From Fasciola hepatica (lineage: Eukaryota; Platyhelminthes; Trematoda; Plagiorchiida; Fasciolidae): DNA of 64,000 bases. The notes beneath the pieces were generated by a model. It had not been told where the DNA came from and made no database searches. It was given only the letters and a program-made list of their open reading frames with translations. The position numbers were made by a program, and so were the translations under genes. The DNA is taken from the NCBI GenBank assembly GCA_948099385.1, contig CANUEZ040000061.1, positions 10,260,001 to 10,324,000 on the forward strand. The letters run 5' to 3'. Below, one piece after another: positions 25,186 through 35,285 of the stretch (the first letter of the stretch is position 1; each line of letters opens with the position of its first letter).

Positions 25186-25305
25186 CACGATAGCTCAGCT
25201 GATGATTCATTCATCCAATAAGCGGAACGTCGCCAGTTAGAATCCGGCTCGCGGTGCTGAACTATTGGATACGAAAAATGCCAGTTGGTTTCCCTTTGCA
25301 TATAA
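25186..25305 (+). repeat. tRNA-derived SINE, family B, copy 3
   Basis: A box TAGCTCAGCTGA (25,191-25,202) and a mutated B box AGTTAGAATCC (25,235-25,245), with CCAATAAGCGGAACGTC between them. The outer ends TGCCACG and CGCGGTG could form a degenerate acceptor-like stem. The sequence downstream (CTGAACTATTGGATACGAAAA) matches the body of the minus-strand copy at 21,515. Too degenerate for a functional tRNA. Confidence 0.6.
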
Positions 25306-26084
25306 GATTCAGGCTCCTCTCGCCAATAAATATATTCTGGGAGTAACGGATTTTAATGAGAATGCTTTTTACGTACCACTCTTTTCGTTATTTTGGGTAA
25401 TATAGTTCTACACGGTTCCGTTCAAGATACAGATAAGTGCGCCGCTAAACAAGCGTCATCAAGTCATCATAACAGCCTCTTTTTGTTTCAACTCCACAAA
25501 ATATGGAACATTTTGTTAAATGGACCACCTCGGATGCGTCTATACCGCCTACAATAGCCCTGCTATACACCAGATTAATTTATAGATTAATGGATACTGT
25601 TAGGATGCAAGGCAGACCTACTGTAGTATATTCTTGATTTTGTCAAATCACCCTGATTTAAATTGTGTATGCATGAATGAATGGTAATTTCGTTATTGGG
25701 ACGAGATGTCCCTGTCAGGTTTTGCAAGCACGCGCGAACTTGGTCACCCATTCATGAATGTATGTCACAAACTTAAGTCTTGGATTGTGCATTCTCCGCA
25801 TATCATCCAGCCATTTCCTTCGGGCAATGAAATTGTCAAATTTAAACCTAATAGGTTGGCTAGTTCTTCATCACAAGTTGCGCATCGGTTAACCTGCAAT
25901 TGCTGTGTTATTAGCATCTGGTGAACAAACCAGGGATGTTTGAACGATATATCCAAGTGAATGGAGAAATCGATGAAGCACATCTGCTGAGTATTGTGAC
26001 TGAGTTGCTTGATCATTCGTTTGGCATCAGCAGCGCTGTGTACTAATGGTTTTTCACTGCTCGTCGGAATCATGGGCGGGTAAC
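25306..26084. other. Unassigned DNA upstream of the Tigger fossil
   Basis: A 129-codon minus-strand frame (25,765-26,154) runs antisense into the transposase remnant and is probably fortuitous. Part of the plus strand here may be the N-terminal half of the same transposase, but I cannot show it. Confidence 0.35.
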
Positions 26085-26450
26085 CGAAGAGCTGCTGCAA
26101 GAAAAAACTGCGGATGGCTCGTGATGCGAGGCACGGTAAATTTTGCACGAGCAATGGCTGGTTTTACAAATTCCACCAATACCATAATATCAGCTCAAGA
26201 TTATTGAAAGGCAAGGCGTCATGCGTTACAATTGAAGAGTTATCAGATTTGCTGTGACGCATTCCTACGTCGTGTGAAGATTAGGCGTCGAAGAATATTT
26301 TCAACTCTGATGAGACTGGTCCTTTTTTAGTCCCTGACCAATTCGCAGCTTGGTTGTGAAAAGTGATCCATGCCGTCGTTTGTGATTTTTCTATCGGGCG
26401 GAAAAGTCACACTCGTGGAGAGTACGGAAACGTTAGTCTCAGTAGGAGAC
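26085..26450 (+). pseudogene. pogo/Tigger-like transposase fragment
   Basis: From the ATG at 26,114 one frame reads KFCTSNGWFYKFHQYHNIS and LLKGKASCV, the pattern of the CENP-B/Tigger DNA-binding domain (SNGWxxxFxxRHxI). The same frame reaches IFNSDETGPF near 26,297-26,326, matching the first catalytic Asp motif (NxDETGxF) of the DDE domain. Two in-frame stops lie between (after ELSDLL and after PTSCED). The fragment decays beyond about 26,350. These transposases cut and paste their own DNA; this copy is dead. Confidence 0.7.
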
Positions 26451-26639
26451 GAAAAAAAGGAGAGATGGCTGTCTGTGAAAAGGTCCCGATAAGAAGTTAA
26501 ATTCATGCTTTACAACAATTGCGAAAATTCGCACTAGAACCACGAGTGGAATTTATATCCGAAACAGAAAACATAAAAAGAAGCTAGTTTTGTGCTGAAA
26601 CACAACGAAGCAGGACAAAATAAACAATGGATTCCTCCA

Positions 26640-26641
<2 letters not shown>

Positions 26642-26675
<34 letters not shown>
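26642..26675. repeat. (AT)n microsatellite
   Basis: About 17 uninterrupted AT units. Confidence 0.9.
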
Positions 26676-26677
<2 letters not shown>

Positions 26678-27593
26678 CTTCAAACAGGATAGTAACAATA
26701 ATCTCTTTTAAACCTCCTGGAAGTCTGGTCGACGCCGACAACTTGGCTTTGTGTTTAAGATATATTTTGTTCTGTTTTCTGGAATTCTCCCAGGAGAGCG
26801 AACACTTTCGAGACGCAAACAGACTGGGTTGGTCCTGACGGTGGTCGGTCTGGTGAGAGCCCTGCACTGCAGAGAAAAACTGGTTAAGTCACCGAGGTTC
26901 GTGCGGAGCTCCACTGTGACTCTTATCTTGTTAATCAGAACATGTGCTAAATAAAGCACTGTGAAGTTGCGAAAGATATTTATGCGAGAGAGGATGAGTC
27001 TAAATGCGGAATGTGTGAAGGGATGTGAACAGCATACAGATAACTCATGTTAGAGGGGATGGGTGAAGTCCGCAAGTATCGTCGTGGCGAATTTTTCCCG
27101 GGCTACGATGTGCAAGTCGCAAATTTTGGAGTTAAGCTGGCCTGTGGGAATTAATGAAACCCGACTGATAATGGCCAGGCAGAGGCTTGGTTTGATAAAA
27201 GGAAAAATTAGGGGACAGTAGTACAGTAAGATGGCGAGAGCGTCTTGATGGACAAAAGAAAACAATGGCCGTTGTGTGGCGTCAAACAGTCTTAGCCTGC
27301 GAATATGAAAAGACGGCCTACGTACTGTTTAACACAATCAAGAATACGAGATCACTCTAAGCTGATGCTGGTTGTAACGCTCAAGTATTTGTCCTTTTGC
27401 ATCCAGTTACTACATACAGGACTGAAAGTAACTCGTAAATGGATGGTTAAAATGAGTCTTGATTGCCTTTAGTCTACATCGGATTTTGTCAAACCTAGCT
27501 GTCTGATTTTTACGATATGGACCCAGATGGGTTTCAAGCGAAATAATGGCGGGATTTTTTCAGCTCGACTAGTTTACACTGTCGAAAATTGCA
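26676..27593. other. Unassigned non-coding DNA
   Basis: Overlapping frames on both strands near 26,708-26,959 share no recognisable motif. Nothing else is visible. Confidence 0.4.
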
Positions 27594-27665
27594 CGCTATA
27601 GCTCAGTTAGTAGGCGAAATGAGTCACACCTGTGGCCCTTGTCTTGAGCTATACCCCGTGATGTC
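27594..27665 (+). repeat. Degenerate tRNA-like unit
   Basis: A clear A box TAGCTCAGTTAGTAGG (about 27,600-27,615) is followed, at tRNA-like distance, by a poor B box (TTGTCTTGAGCTATACC). Probably an eroded SINE head. Confidence 0.35.
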
Positions 27666-27765
27666 ATTGAGAAAAGCTTACACTACGGGTGTTTCGTAAA
27701 ACAAGCTGACCCAGTTCACTAAATCACACTACGAGTTTTGGCCTTTCATCAACGAAAACAGAAGA

Positions 27766-28704
27766 ATGCCACAAGGAGAACGGTTATCTGAGTTGAAGTT
27801 GGGAAAAATACTTGCCAACAAAATTCCGGAATTAATATGTGCAAGAATGCCAAAAGAATTCATTACTCCAGGAAAGCTGTCTGTAAAGTTTTGAAGGATT
27901 TAAACATTTGTACATCTAAGAAGAAGCGTGTAACACAAAGAAAAATCCCTGAAATGGACAAGAGACTGCTTCTGCATTCAGCCAGGAGTAACACGTGCAT
28001 CAAGGATGTAAATACATCATGCAGTTGTATAACAGTGTTCACCGTGTACAGTAGGTGCTGCAAGTAGCAACACATCTATAGCATAAGAAGATGAGAGTGG
28101 TACGCTGGATGACTGAACGGCTTATTTCAGATCGAATGGAAGAGGTCAGAAATCCCATCAAATGGGAAACTGAATGGAATAGCATGATACTTTCGGTGAT
28201 AAAAAGTTCAGCTTGGACGGTCTCGGCAAACTGCTGTCCTACTTGCATGAAATGCGGAAGAGCCTTCGGTGAGGGTTATGTGATGGTCTGAGGTGCTATT
28301 TTTGCGGACCGCAAATAACAGCTGGCAGTTCTCGAAAGAAGGTAGAGGGTTGACGCGTATGCCAGAACTTGGAGTGAATTCTAACTCCCTGAAACAGTGG
28401 AGGACCGGAGTTGTTCCATAATTTTTTGGGAAGACAACGCCGTCATACACAAAACTAACGTCAGTAGAATGCGACTATTTTATCGAAACATCAAAACCAT
28501 CAATTAGCCCACTCACAGTCTCGACTTGAACCCCAGTGAAAACTTTTTGGGATTGCTGGAGAGTCCAATCAATGAAAACTGAAGAGTCTGGAAAGCCATT
28601 CAGGTCTGGAATTCTCCCTGAATGGCAGAATTTTAGGACTGAAGCAACCCGAAATCTCATATCTATGTCTGATCGGGGCCTTACTGTTCTGAGCAATAAA
28701 GGTC
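27766..28704 (+). pseudogene. Tc1-like transposase (DD34E), broken
   Basis: The start reads MPQGERLSELKLGKILA (ATG at 27,766), as in Tc1 proteins. HTH-like pieces (KRIHYSRKAVCKVLKDL) follow after a frameshift. The first catalytic region is FGDKKFSLDG (about 28,192-28,221); the second Asp is in FWEDNAVIH (GAC at 28,433-28,435); the Glu is in HSLDLNPSENF (GAA at 28,538-28,540). The last two lie exactly 34 residues apart in one frame, broken by one TAG just before PTHSLD. The C-terminus NFRTEATRNLISMSDRGLTV also fits. Terminal inverted repeats were not found. Confidence 0.85.
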
Positions 28705-29234
28705 TTCTCTTTCGACCACCAAGCGGTTATTTTTACCACTGGAGTGGGGGTGCGCTAAAACCATTTCGCACCCTTCAGACATATTATTCAGGATAAAATC
28801 AACTTTCCTGAGTCAAAACTGAGGTCCATTTATGAGCTCACTATAGTGATTGAACAATACGTACAAATACTAAATTTTACGATCCCACGAATAAGCCTCT
28901 CGAGAGAAATCGCAGAAAAATGGAGGTGCTCTAAATGCATTTCGTACAACGTAGACAGCCCTTTCAAAATGTCACGAGGAAGTCTTCTCGCGCTGTTGAG
29001 GTTGTCGCAATCAACATGGAGGTAGCTCTGATGTGTTCAAGACGAATGTAATCCATGGCTCACATGCAGGGAAAGCAGTAACAGATAAACTGTTACGCTC
29101 AACTGGATTTTTTCAGCACATAATTAAGTCCACGGTGGATGAGGCAACGCATGTTATCGATCAATGAGGAAGAATAGAGGTCTATTGATGGATATAGCCT
29201 CCGCGAACCTCAACAATCGGGAACTTCTGCTGAT
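28705..29234. other. Unassigned, possibly the 5' part of the Penelope-like fragment
   Basis: Pieces such as LLRSTGFFQHI (about 29,093) look protein-derived but I cannot place them. The Tc1 3' boundary should lie within about the first 100 bp. Confidence 0.3.
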
Positions 29235-29535
29235 AAGCAAGTTAACCACGAGCTTCAACCACAGGTATGGTGTGGAAATTATGTAGATCTGATACTTATC
29301 ATTACAAAGAAAGCCACTGAAGACAAACCAGTACTGAACTGTTTAAAAGGAATTCACTGAAATATCCGTTTTACTCTAGAATACGAAACTGGTAATCGGC
29401 TGTGGTTCTTGGAAGCGAAGACGACTAGCGAAGCTGGTGGTTCTATTTCCCAATCGACTTATGGCAAGTTGATCTGGGACGGCAATTACCTCCATGGTCA
29501 AAGTATGGCCCCAATCCCAGTGTAATCTTGTTTGA
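29235..29535 (+). pseudogene. Penelope-like RT fragment
   Basis: The translation gives NYVDLILIITKKATEDKPVLN (Penelope-type YVDD box with the second Asp lost; TAT-GTA-GAT-CTG at 29,279-29,290), then NIRFTLEYETGNRLWFLEA and, after that, STYGKLIWDGNYLHGQS, matching the IKFTxExE-xxxLPFLD and YRKPTxTGxYLHxxS blocks downstream of the RT active site. Stops interrupt it. The fragment ends near 29,535. Confidence 0.65.
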
Positions 29536-30657
29536 GTGCTTTTTGACTGAGTTAGACCAACATGCTTATGGGTTAATCTTGGGACCGAACTTAAGACTGT
29601 TCACTAAACAGTAAAATCCAATGGTTAACTGTCTTGATTCATCTGACGGCATAGCAAGCCGATACCACTTATGATCACGGTCACATTAGTTGCATAACTT
29701 GAGGTTAGTTTAGAACTACCGTAGAAGGGCGATGACACATGCCATATATCGCGTAAACGATTGATCTCGGCCGTTGGTTGAATGTACTTTATCGCTTATC
29801 CGGGTCATTGTTTTAGTGCGGCCCAGGTGGTGCATTAAGAACATGTCTTTCTCGGTTCTGACAAAATATACACATTAGATGTTGATTCACTTTTCACAAA
29901 AGCAACTCTCTAGAGACCGTAGATTATTCATAAAATTTGATTTCTTCACAAGGCTTCCATTTGCTTATTCCCACTGGACACCTTAAAGAAGTCATTCTTT
30001 TGTGCACCAGAAATATTCGTTTTCACTTTCAAGGAAATGTCTATGTACACTGATTGATGGATGCGATCATAATAAGTCCTTTTGGGCCGACCTTTGCGGA
30101 CGTATTTTAATGATATTGAGCGATAATTATGACAGTGGCTCAGCAAGCTCCCACGTCACTGTCGACTGACAAGAGGGACAGAGAGGTAGGAGGGGTCGTC
30201 CAGCGCTCTTCCCTGGGAGTTGCACGTGTACGACATGCAAAATCATAGGAGTCAAACATGATGAGCAGGAGCTGAATAGGTGTATAAATAGGTAACGTAA
30301 TTTACATCACAGATTAGGGGAATGGTGGTCAATGCCGAAGTGCTACAGTATTTTGAGGAATGATAGAAAAGCAACTCTTAGTTAATATTTCTCAGTCCTA
30401 CTTTCACAGGCTACTTATTGATGATACTTTATTTTATCGAAAGAAGAACTCATTATTATTTTGGTTAAGTATCAGAACTCTGCTCATCCCAGTCCGCCTG
30501 TTTCTCGTAAAGAAAAACTTAACAACAATTTACGTCTTCTAGATATTTCTATAACACGGAGGTGGAAGGAATATTGCAATATAGTACCTGCCACGGGGTT
30601 GCAAGAGATTAAACGTTGTTCATTAAAGTACGAGAAGTTTGTACAAAATATCGGGTG

Positions 30658-30659
<2 letters not shown>
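29536..30659. other. Unassigned non-coding DNA
   Basis: No recognised gene or repeat. Confidence 0.4.

Positions 30660-30706
<47 letters not shown>
30660..30706. repeat. (AT)n microsatellite
   Basis: About 23 uninterrupted AT units. The IYIYIY frames on both strands are artefacts. Confidence 0.92.
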
Positions 30707-30711
<5 letters not shown>

Positions 30712-32261
30712 GCGAGACATAATCTAATCTGAAGAGATAAACGATATGGTTCAGTAACTACACATGGGTAGTCCCATTTGCTTTTATTCTCTTCGAAAAT
30801 GGATTGCTTTTGAACTACGATCTGTTCCAGAAATTAAGAAAGACAGTCACGTCCTGCCCATTTAGTCATCGTTCTTCAGCTAATCTTGAATTAATCAGAC
30901 AGTTTGGTCGATCAAGATTTTGTCTGAGGCGGGCAATGAAATTAGTGCGTGCGTTAGCTCATTCCGGAAGAAATGTATTGGAGCATTATCGAAAATATCT
31001 TCCGTGCTGTAATTAGCGGATTTAATGCAGATGAAAATGTGTTCATCTCTAGAAAAGTCAGCCTGTAACGATCAGTTTCGATATCAATATGATAGTCTGT
31101 TTCATTTGCTATTTAGAGGGGAAATGGATTCAAATACAGAATATTTACTGTGATAATATCCCTTGATTACTCTGACAAACCATAAACTCAATGGAAAACT
31201 CGATGCAATATTTTTCCTCAAGAAAACGCTGAATTAACTCCAAGTTACATGATCTGCATGGGAAAGTATCGATTGAGGAAATGGCCACGATACTTTAGGG
31301 TTTATCTGACTTCACCAGGTACAGCATAATCAAACATAATAAATCTGTTTGTAGTCGGACTCTCCATCACATACGTGGTCTTTACCACAACTTCTGATTT
31401 AGAGGCACTATCCGAGCCACCTTCTTGAACTAGAAATAAACTCTCCTTTCACTAGGGTTGTGAAGTGGCCCTTATGCTCGTTGGATCACGTATAACTCAT
31501 TAATTCATGAGTCTAGAATGGAATAACCGCCCAAAGAATGCGTTTACGTCCATGAGGTTCATTAGTGATAAATGATGAAAGGAATGGTCCCGTATTACTA
31601 CTGAAGCTTCATATCAGTTCACCATTACCAAAATTGCTAACGCTACTCTAATTTGTCAGTGCATAGGTCTGAATTACAACGTTTTCCTATTGCAATATAC
31701 CCTTCAGCGATATATCATACTTTGAAATGGAACGAGTTTACACAACGCATCCAGATTATTTTTCCTTGGCTGTGATCCGCTTGTTTGAAGAAGTTCTAAT
31801 TTTCCACTCAGCATTCCAGAGTCAATCAAATTCAAAAGACTCATCTTCGAATCAATCTAGAGATCTAGGCGAAATGAAATCTAACAACTTTGAGTATTGA
31901 TAGTGTTTGTAACTGATGAGATGAGGAAAAGTAACTGAACTGGATATTACAGGTACAGTCCAGTAATAGTTCGTTTTCTTGGTCACTTAATGGCTGTTAC
32001 TCTCCAGTTAACCAAAGACACATTTTAGTTAGCTTCATTCGGATTCCTAATTGATATTTATTGGTTTCATAAATAGTTCTACTGGATTGAAGGCGAGGAT
32101 TTTAGTTATACTTCTTCCCTTCACTACTAATGTGCTATTCGTGAATATATAGTCATAGCATAAGTTTTATTTCAAGAAATAACGTTGCTAAAGAGAATTT
32201 GTACCATAAACCAAGATAAATAGTACAGGATTGAGTACTGGTGTATAAGCTCTATAAACCG
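30707..32261. other. Unassigned non-coding DNA
   Basis: AT-rich with very few open frames. No motif recognised. Confidence 0.45.
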
Positions 32262-32455
32262 TTGGGAGCCAGCATGGATAGTTTTATGGTTGAGGTGTTT
32301 GACTCGTAATCATTCACCCCGGGTTCGAATCCCGTCTGCGGCTCGGTGGAGGTACACTGCTGATGACTCCTAGCAAGGATGAAACAGCTGTACCGTGTTT
32401 CCGTGGTTTTCAATGGTTTGAACGTTCACACTGCATGATGAATCGTATTACGTAT
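32262..32455 (+). repeat. tRNA-derived SINE, family A (hammerhead-bearing), copy 2
   Basis: The tRNA-like head has an A-box-like region (TGGATAGTTTTATGGTTGAGG, about 32,275-32,295) and a perfect B box GGGTTCGAATCCC (32,321-32,333), closed by a 5-bp acceptor-like stem GAGCC/GGCTC. It is followed by GGTGGAGGTACAC and the hammerhead module, then a tail GTGGTTTTCAATGGTTTGAAC that recurs at 53,960. This is the best-preserved head of the family. Confidence 0.75.
32354..32398 (+). ncRNA. Hammerhead ribozyme-like motif (type I), copy 2
   Basis: Core CTGATGA (32,360-32,366) and GAAA (32,381-32,384) are intact. Stem II is TCC-tagcaa-GGA with a mismatched inner pair. Stem III is ACA-GC-TGT (32,384-32,391), three pairs closed by two bases, followed by A, giving a GUA cleavage triplet. 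Stem I pairs ACAC (32,354-32,357) with GTGT (32,395-32,398), plus a C-G pair next to the core and one mismatch. Confidence 0.75.
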
Positions 32456-32555
32456 AAGTAGCTTGGCTATATAAGGAACCAGATGACGTTTGTGACTGAA
32501 AGAAAGGATTCGTGTTGCATGATTCCCACACAATTTTAACTAAGAGAATTTTGAT

Positions 32556-32685
32556 TTCTAGAGAATGATGGGAGGACGATGTCGGAAAGGCTGAGTTTGG
32601 GCTAATGTTGTTGGAGATCAGAGGTCAGTCACTAGAACATTCGTTGAATCTGATCCGGTTACTACGTTTGGGACGTGTTGCGTAT
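32556..32685 (+). pseudogene. RTE C-terminal fossil
   Basis: The translation contains DDVGKAEFGLMLLEIRGQSL followed by LNLIRLLRLGRVAYD, matching in order the block seen at 15,005-15,105 (MLGIRGHSLDQ, LSRLRLLGHML) of the main RTE copy. It is a short remnant cut off exactly where a tRNA-like unit begins (32,686). Confidence 0.65.
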
Positions 32686-32775
32686 GATCGGTGATAGTCC
32701 AGTGGCTTACTTTAGTTGCTACCTCAGAGGTCAGAAGTTCAAATCCCATCGTGCCGATCACTCTGGTGACAGACA
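32686..32775 (+). repeat. tRNA-like unit (SINE head or tRNA pseudogene), family C
   Basis: TGATCGG at the start pairs perfectly with CCGATCA near the end (7-bp acceptor-like stem). It has an A box TAGTCCAGTGGCTTA and a B-box-like AGTTCAAATCC. The anticodon arm is poor, so a functional tRNA is unlikely. Confidence 0.5.
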
Positions 32776-35189
32776 GTAATTCATGGTGGACGCCATTATA
32801 ACTAAGCTTAGGTCAGGTTACCAATTATCACTAATAGCGTCAAGGGCCCTCGAGGTAATAAGTATATGCCACTTACAATGAGCTTACACGTAATCGAGTG
32901 TTAAAAAACGTCCTTTTTGATTCTGTTGCCCGAAACTGTAGGCGACTGTATGATTCATTAGGGCGGTCGGTGCATTACTTGTTCTTAATGGCGTAGACGG
33001 TGTTGGGCTTCCTAATTTGTTCCGCTACGTCCAATTACACAGGAGATGGAAACAATAAACGACAAGACCAATTACCGTGGTCAAGGACGTACTTTCTGCT
33101 AAATGTTTTTTTATCTGTAAAACTTCATTTATGGTTATGAAAATGGGTGTCAATCGTATTTGGGTTTAGTGGAATTCTACAATTTCTGATTGCTGAGCTT
33201 GACGCCTAAGGGCGCGTTGGGTCGATGGTAATGCGCACGTAAAACTACAGAGTATATATCTCGAGCTTCGTCGTTTAATTAAGATATATTACGACAACAG
33301 GTAATGATACTAATTTATTCAGTTTCCTCTGATTTATGTTGGTTCTTTGTTTCGTATCCGTTAGTTGAATGTGTGTGACATTGTTTACCACTGTGAAACT
33401 CTCTGGGCAAAGTGAATTAGCAATAGCCAAGGCATGGAAATATAATTATTCTGATCAACAGGACCACATAAATTAACCCACAATATATTTGGAGGAGTTT
33501 AATTCCCAAGTATTTTGGTAAAAGCCGTTTTTCGGTCAATATGTTTTTTAATGGTTGTGTCTTTATTCTGAGTTTAACAGAAATTATTTCATTATTTGGC
33601 TATTTCACGATAAATGTGATTTAAAAATGTCATTCAAAATGTCATTTGGTGTAGTAATTTCTCCCGATGATTATCCCGCTGGATGTCGACATACAACCAA
33701 CATTATTGACTTGGATTGAAATGAGACATGTTTAGCTTTGTTGGTGGACTTTGGTTAGGGACCACTCGAATGTTGGGGGAATTGTTCATTGTTACCATTA
33801 GAAATTCCGGGTACTGAAGGAAGCTAAATCATCTGGGTAGGTAATACTTTTTCAGGATAACGCTTCATGCTCTGTTTCATGAGAGGTTTGTACATGAAGT
33901 CATACAGAACAAATAGTCTGTTAATTATCCACTTCAGGGCTTGTAAATGTATGTAAAACTTCATGATCCGGTTCATACAATTACCCTCCAATAGGACAGA
34001 TTCAAAAGTATTGATTTAAAATTTTTCAGTTCTAAACAGAGTAGTCAAAGGGCTACCTACATACTGGCCATTGGAGTCCAAAGTGCAACATGTGATTATG
34101 CATAAGATAAAGAACTATTTCATCACCATTGTCATGGGTTCTAAGTCGATAAAACTGTGCAAAACCCCGAGGAAACAAGGTAGGCGAAATATGTAATATT
34201 GTGTATGAATATTGTGTTGTTTATAATGTTTGGGTTAATTCAATGTGAAATACTGTTTTCCCATTTTCCCTCAGAGTTTTGTATTTCGTCACAGTTGTGA
34301 CCCTTGGTAGTAACAAGAATAAGGTTTTGTCTGTATGATCACCACAGCTGTTCACCGCTTACTAGCAGATGACAAGAGTAATTGTCATAGAACGTCGTCA
34401 CTACTTGCGAGTTTTGGTACATATGAAATCATTTGGTTCTGCCTTAATGGAGTGGTGTACGAGCACATGCATAACAGCCGACATTGCCTGCTGTAAGCTT
34501 TTCATCATCGAAATTCGCAACCCAGACGAAAGGCTCAACGATCAGAGGCTGTGGAAAAGTTTTCTTCTGTATACCTCGATTTTTTTCATTTTAAATGGAT
34601 GAGACTCCGATGTAGAAACTAAGCTGTTTTTCTGTGGTTCAGGAACCTTAACCATTGTATATGATCCCTAAAAAGCCCTTAAACTATGGAAGGTACCGTA
34701 GGAAGTGAGCACAGAATTGTGGGCGAATGGTTGAAAGAAGTGAACTGGACCTGGATGAATCATCGATATTTGTGACTGAAGGCTTTGGTTAATGCAATTC
34801 ACTAAGAAAGTTCTCCCTTGCAGCATATTTTCTTATACTCGGAGCTTAAAACAGCAGAATTTGGAGACGTCAATTATTTTTCAGGATATAAAGATGCACT
34901 GTTATAGTGCCAAGCGAAATGGTAATCTACACACTTTCTTAAGATAGCTTTAAACGAATAATTGATAAAGTTCAACTTTTAGAATGCCTTCTACATAGTG
35001 CAAAATATCGCATGTATAAAGTGACCTCTTCGTGTAGACCTGTACAGGTTTTATTCACTCATATGTCACTGATTCCGGACGGTAATAACTAGTCACCCGC
35101 ACAGTGATGAAGTCATACGATAGACGTCTTTGGGTGGCTTGATCTGGTGACCGTACCATATCACATAGCCTTTGATCCGAAGCAACATG
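32776..35189. other. Unassigned non-coding DNA
   Basis: AT-rich with almost no open frames. Nothing recognised. Confidence 0.45.
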
Positions 35190-35285
35190 TGTAGGCTCAA
35201 TCCGGATAACCTAACGGGTAGTATTTGGGATTCAGAATTCTACCTGCAGGGTTCAGATTCTAATGTGAATTGGGTGGATGTGGCC
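35190..35285 (+). repeat. Degenerate tRNA-like unit
   Basis: A-box-like ATAACCTAACGGGTAGT (about 35,206-35,222) and B-box-like GGGTTCAGATTC (about 35,249-35,260). Similar in style to the other SINE heads but with no shared body that I can see. Confidence 0.35.

Noticed and set aside
25191..25215. Hammerhead core CTGATGA near 25,197
   Set aside because: It is part of the tRNA A-box region; no GAAA strand or stem II follows.
25186..25265. Functional tRNA gene
   Set aside because: A and B boxes are recognisable but the acceptor and anticodon stems do not pair well, the B box is mutated, and the unit is repeated with a shared downstream body, as in SINEs.
25765..26154. 129-codon minus-strand open frame
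   Set aside because: Overlaps antisense to the Tigger HTH region, which has the recognisable motif on the plus strand.
32686..32775. Functional tRNA gene
   Set aside because: The 7-bp acceptor-like stem is perfect but the anticodon arm does not form, and the unit abuts an RTE fossil. tRNAscan-SE would decide.
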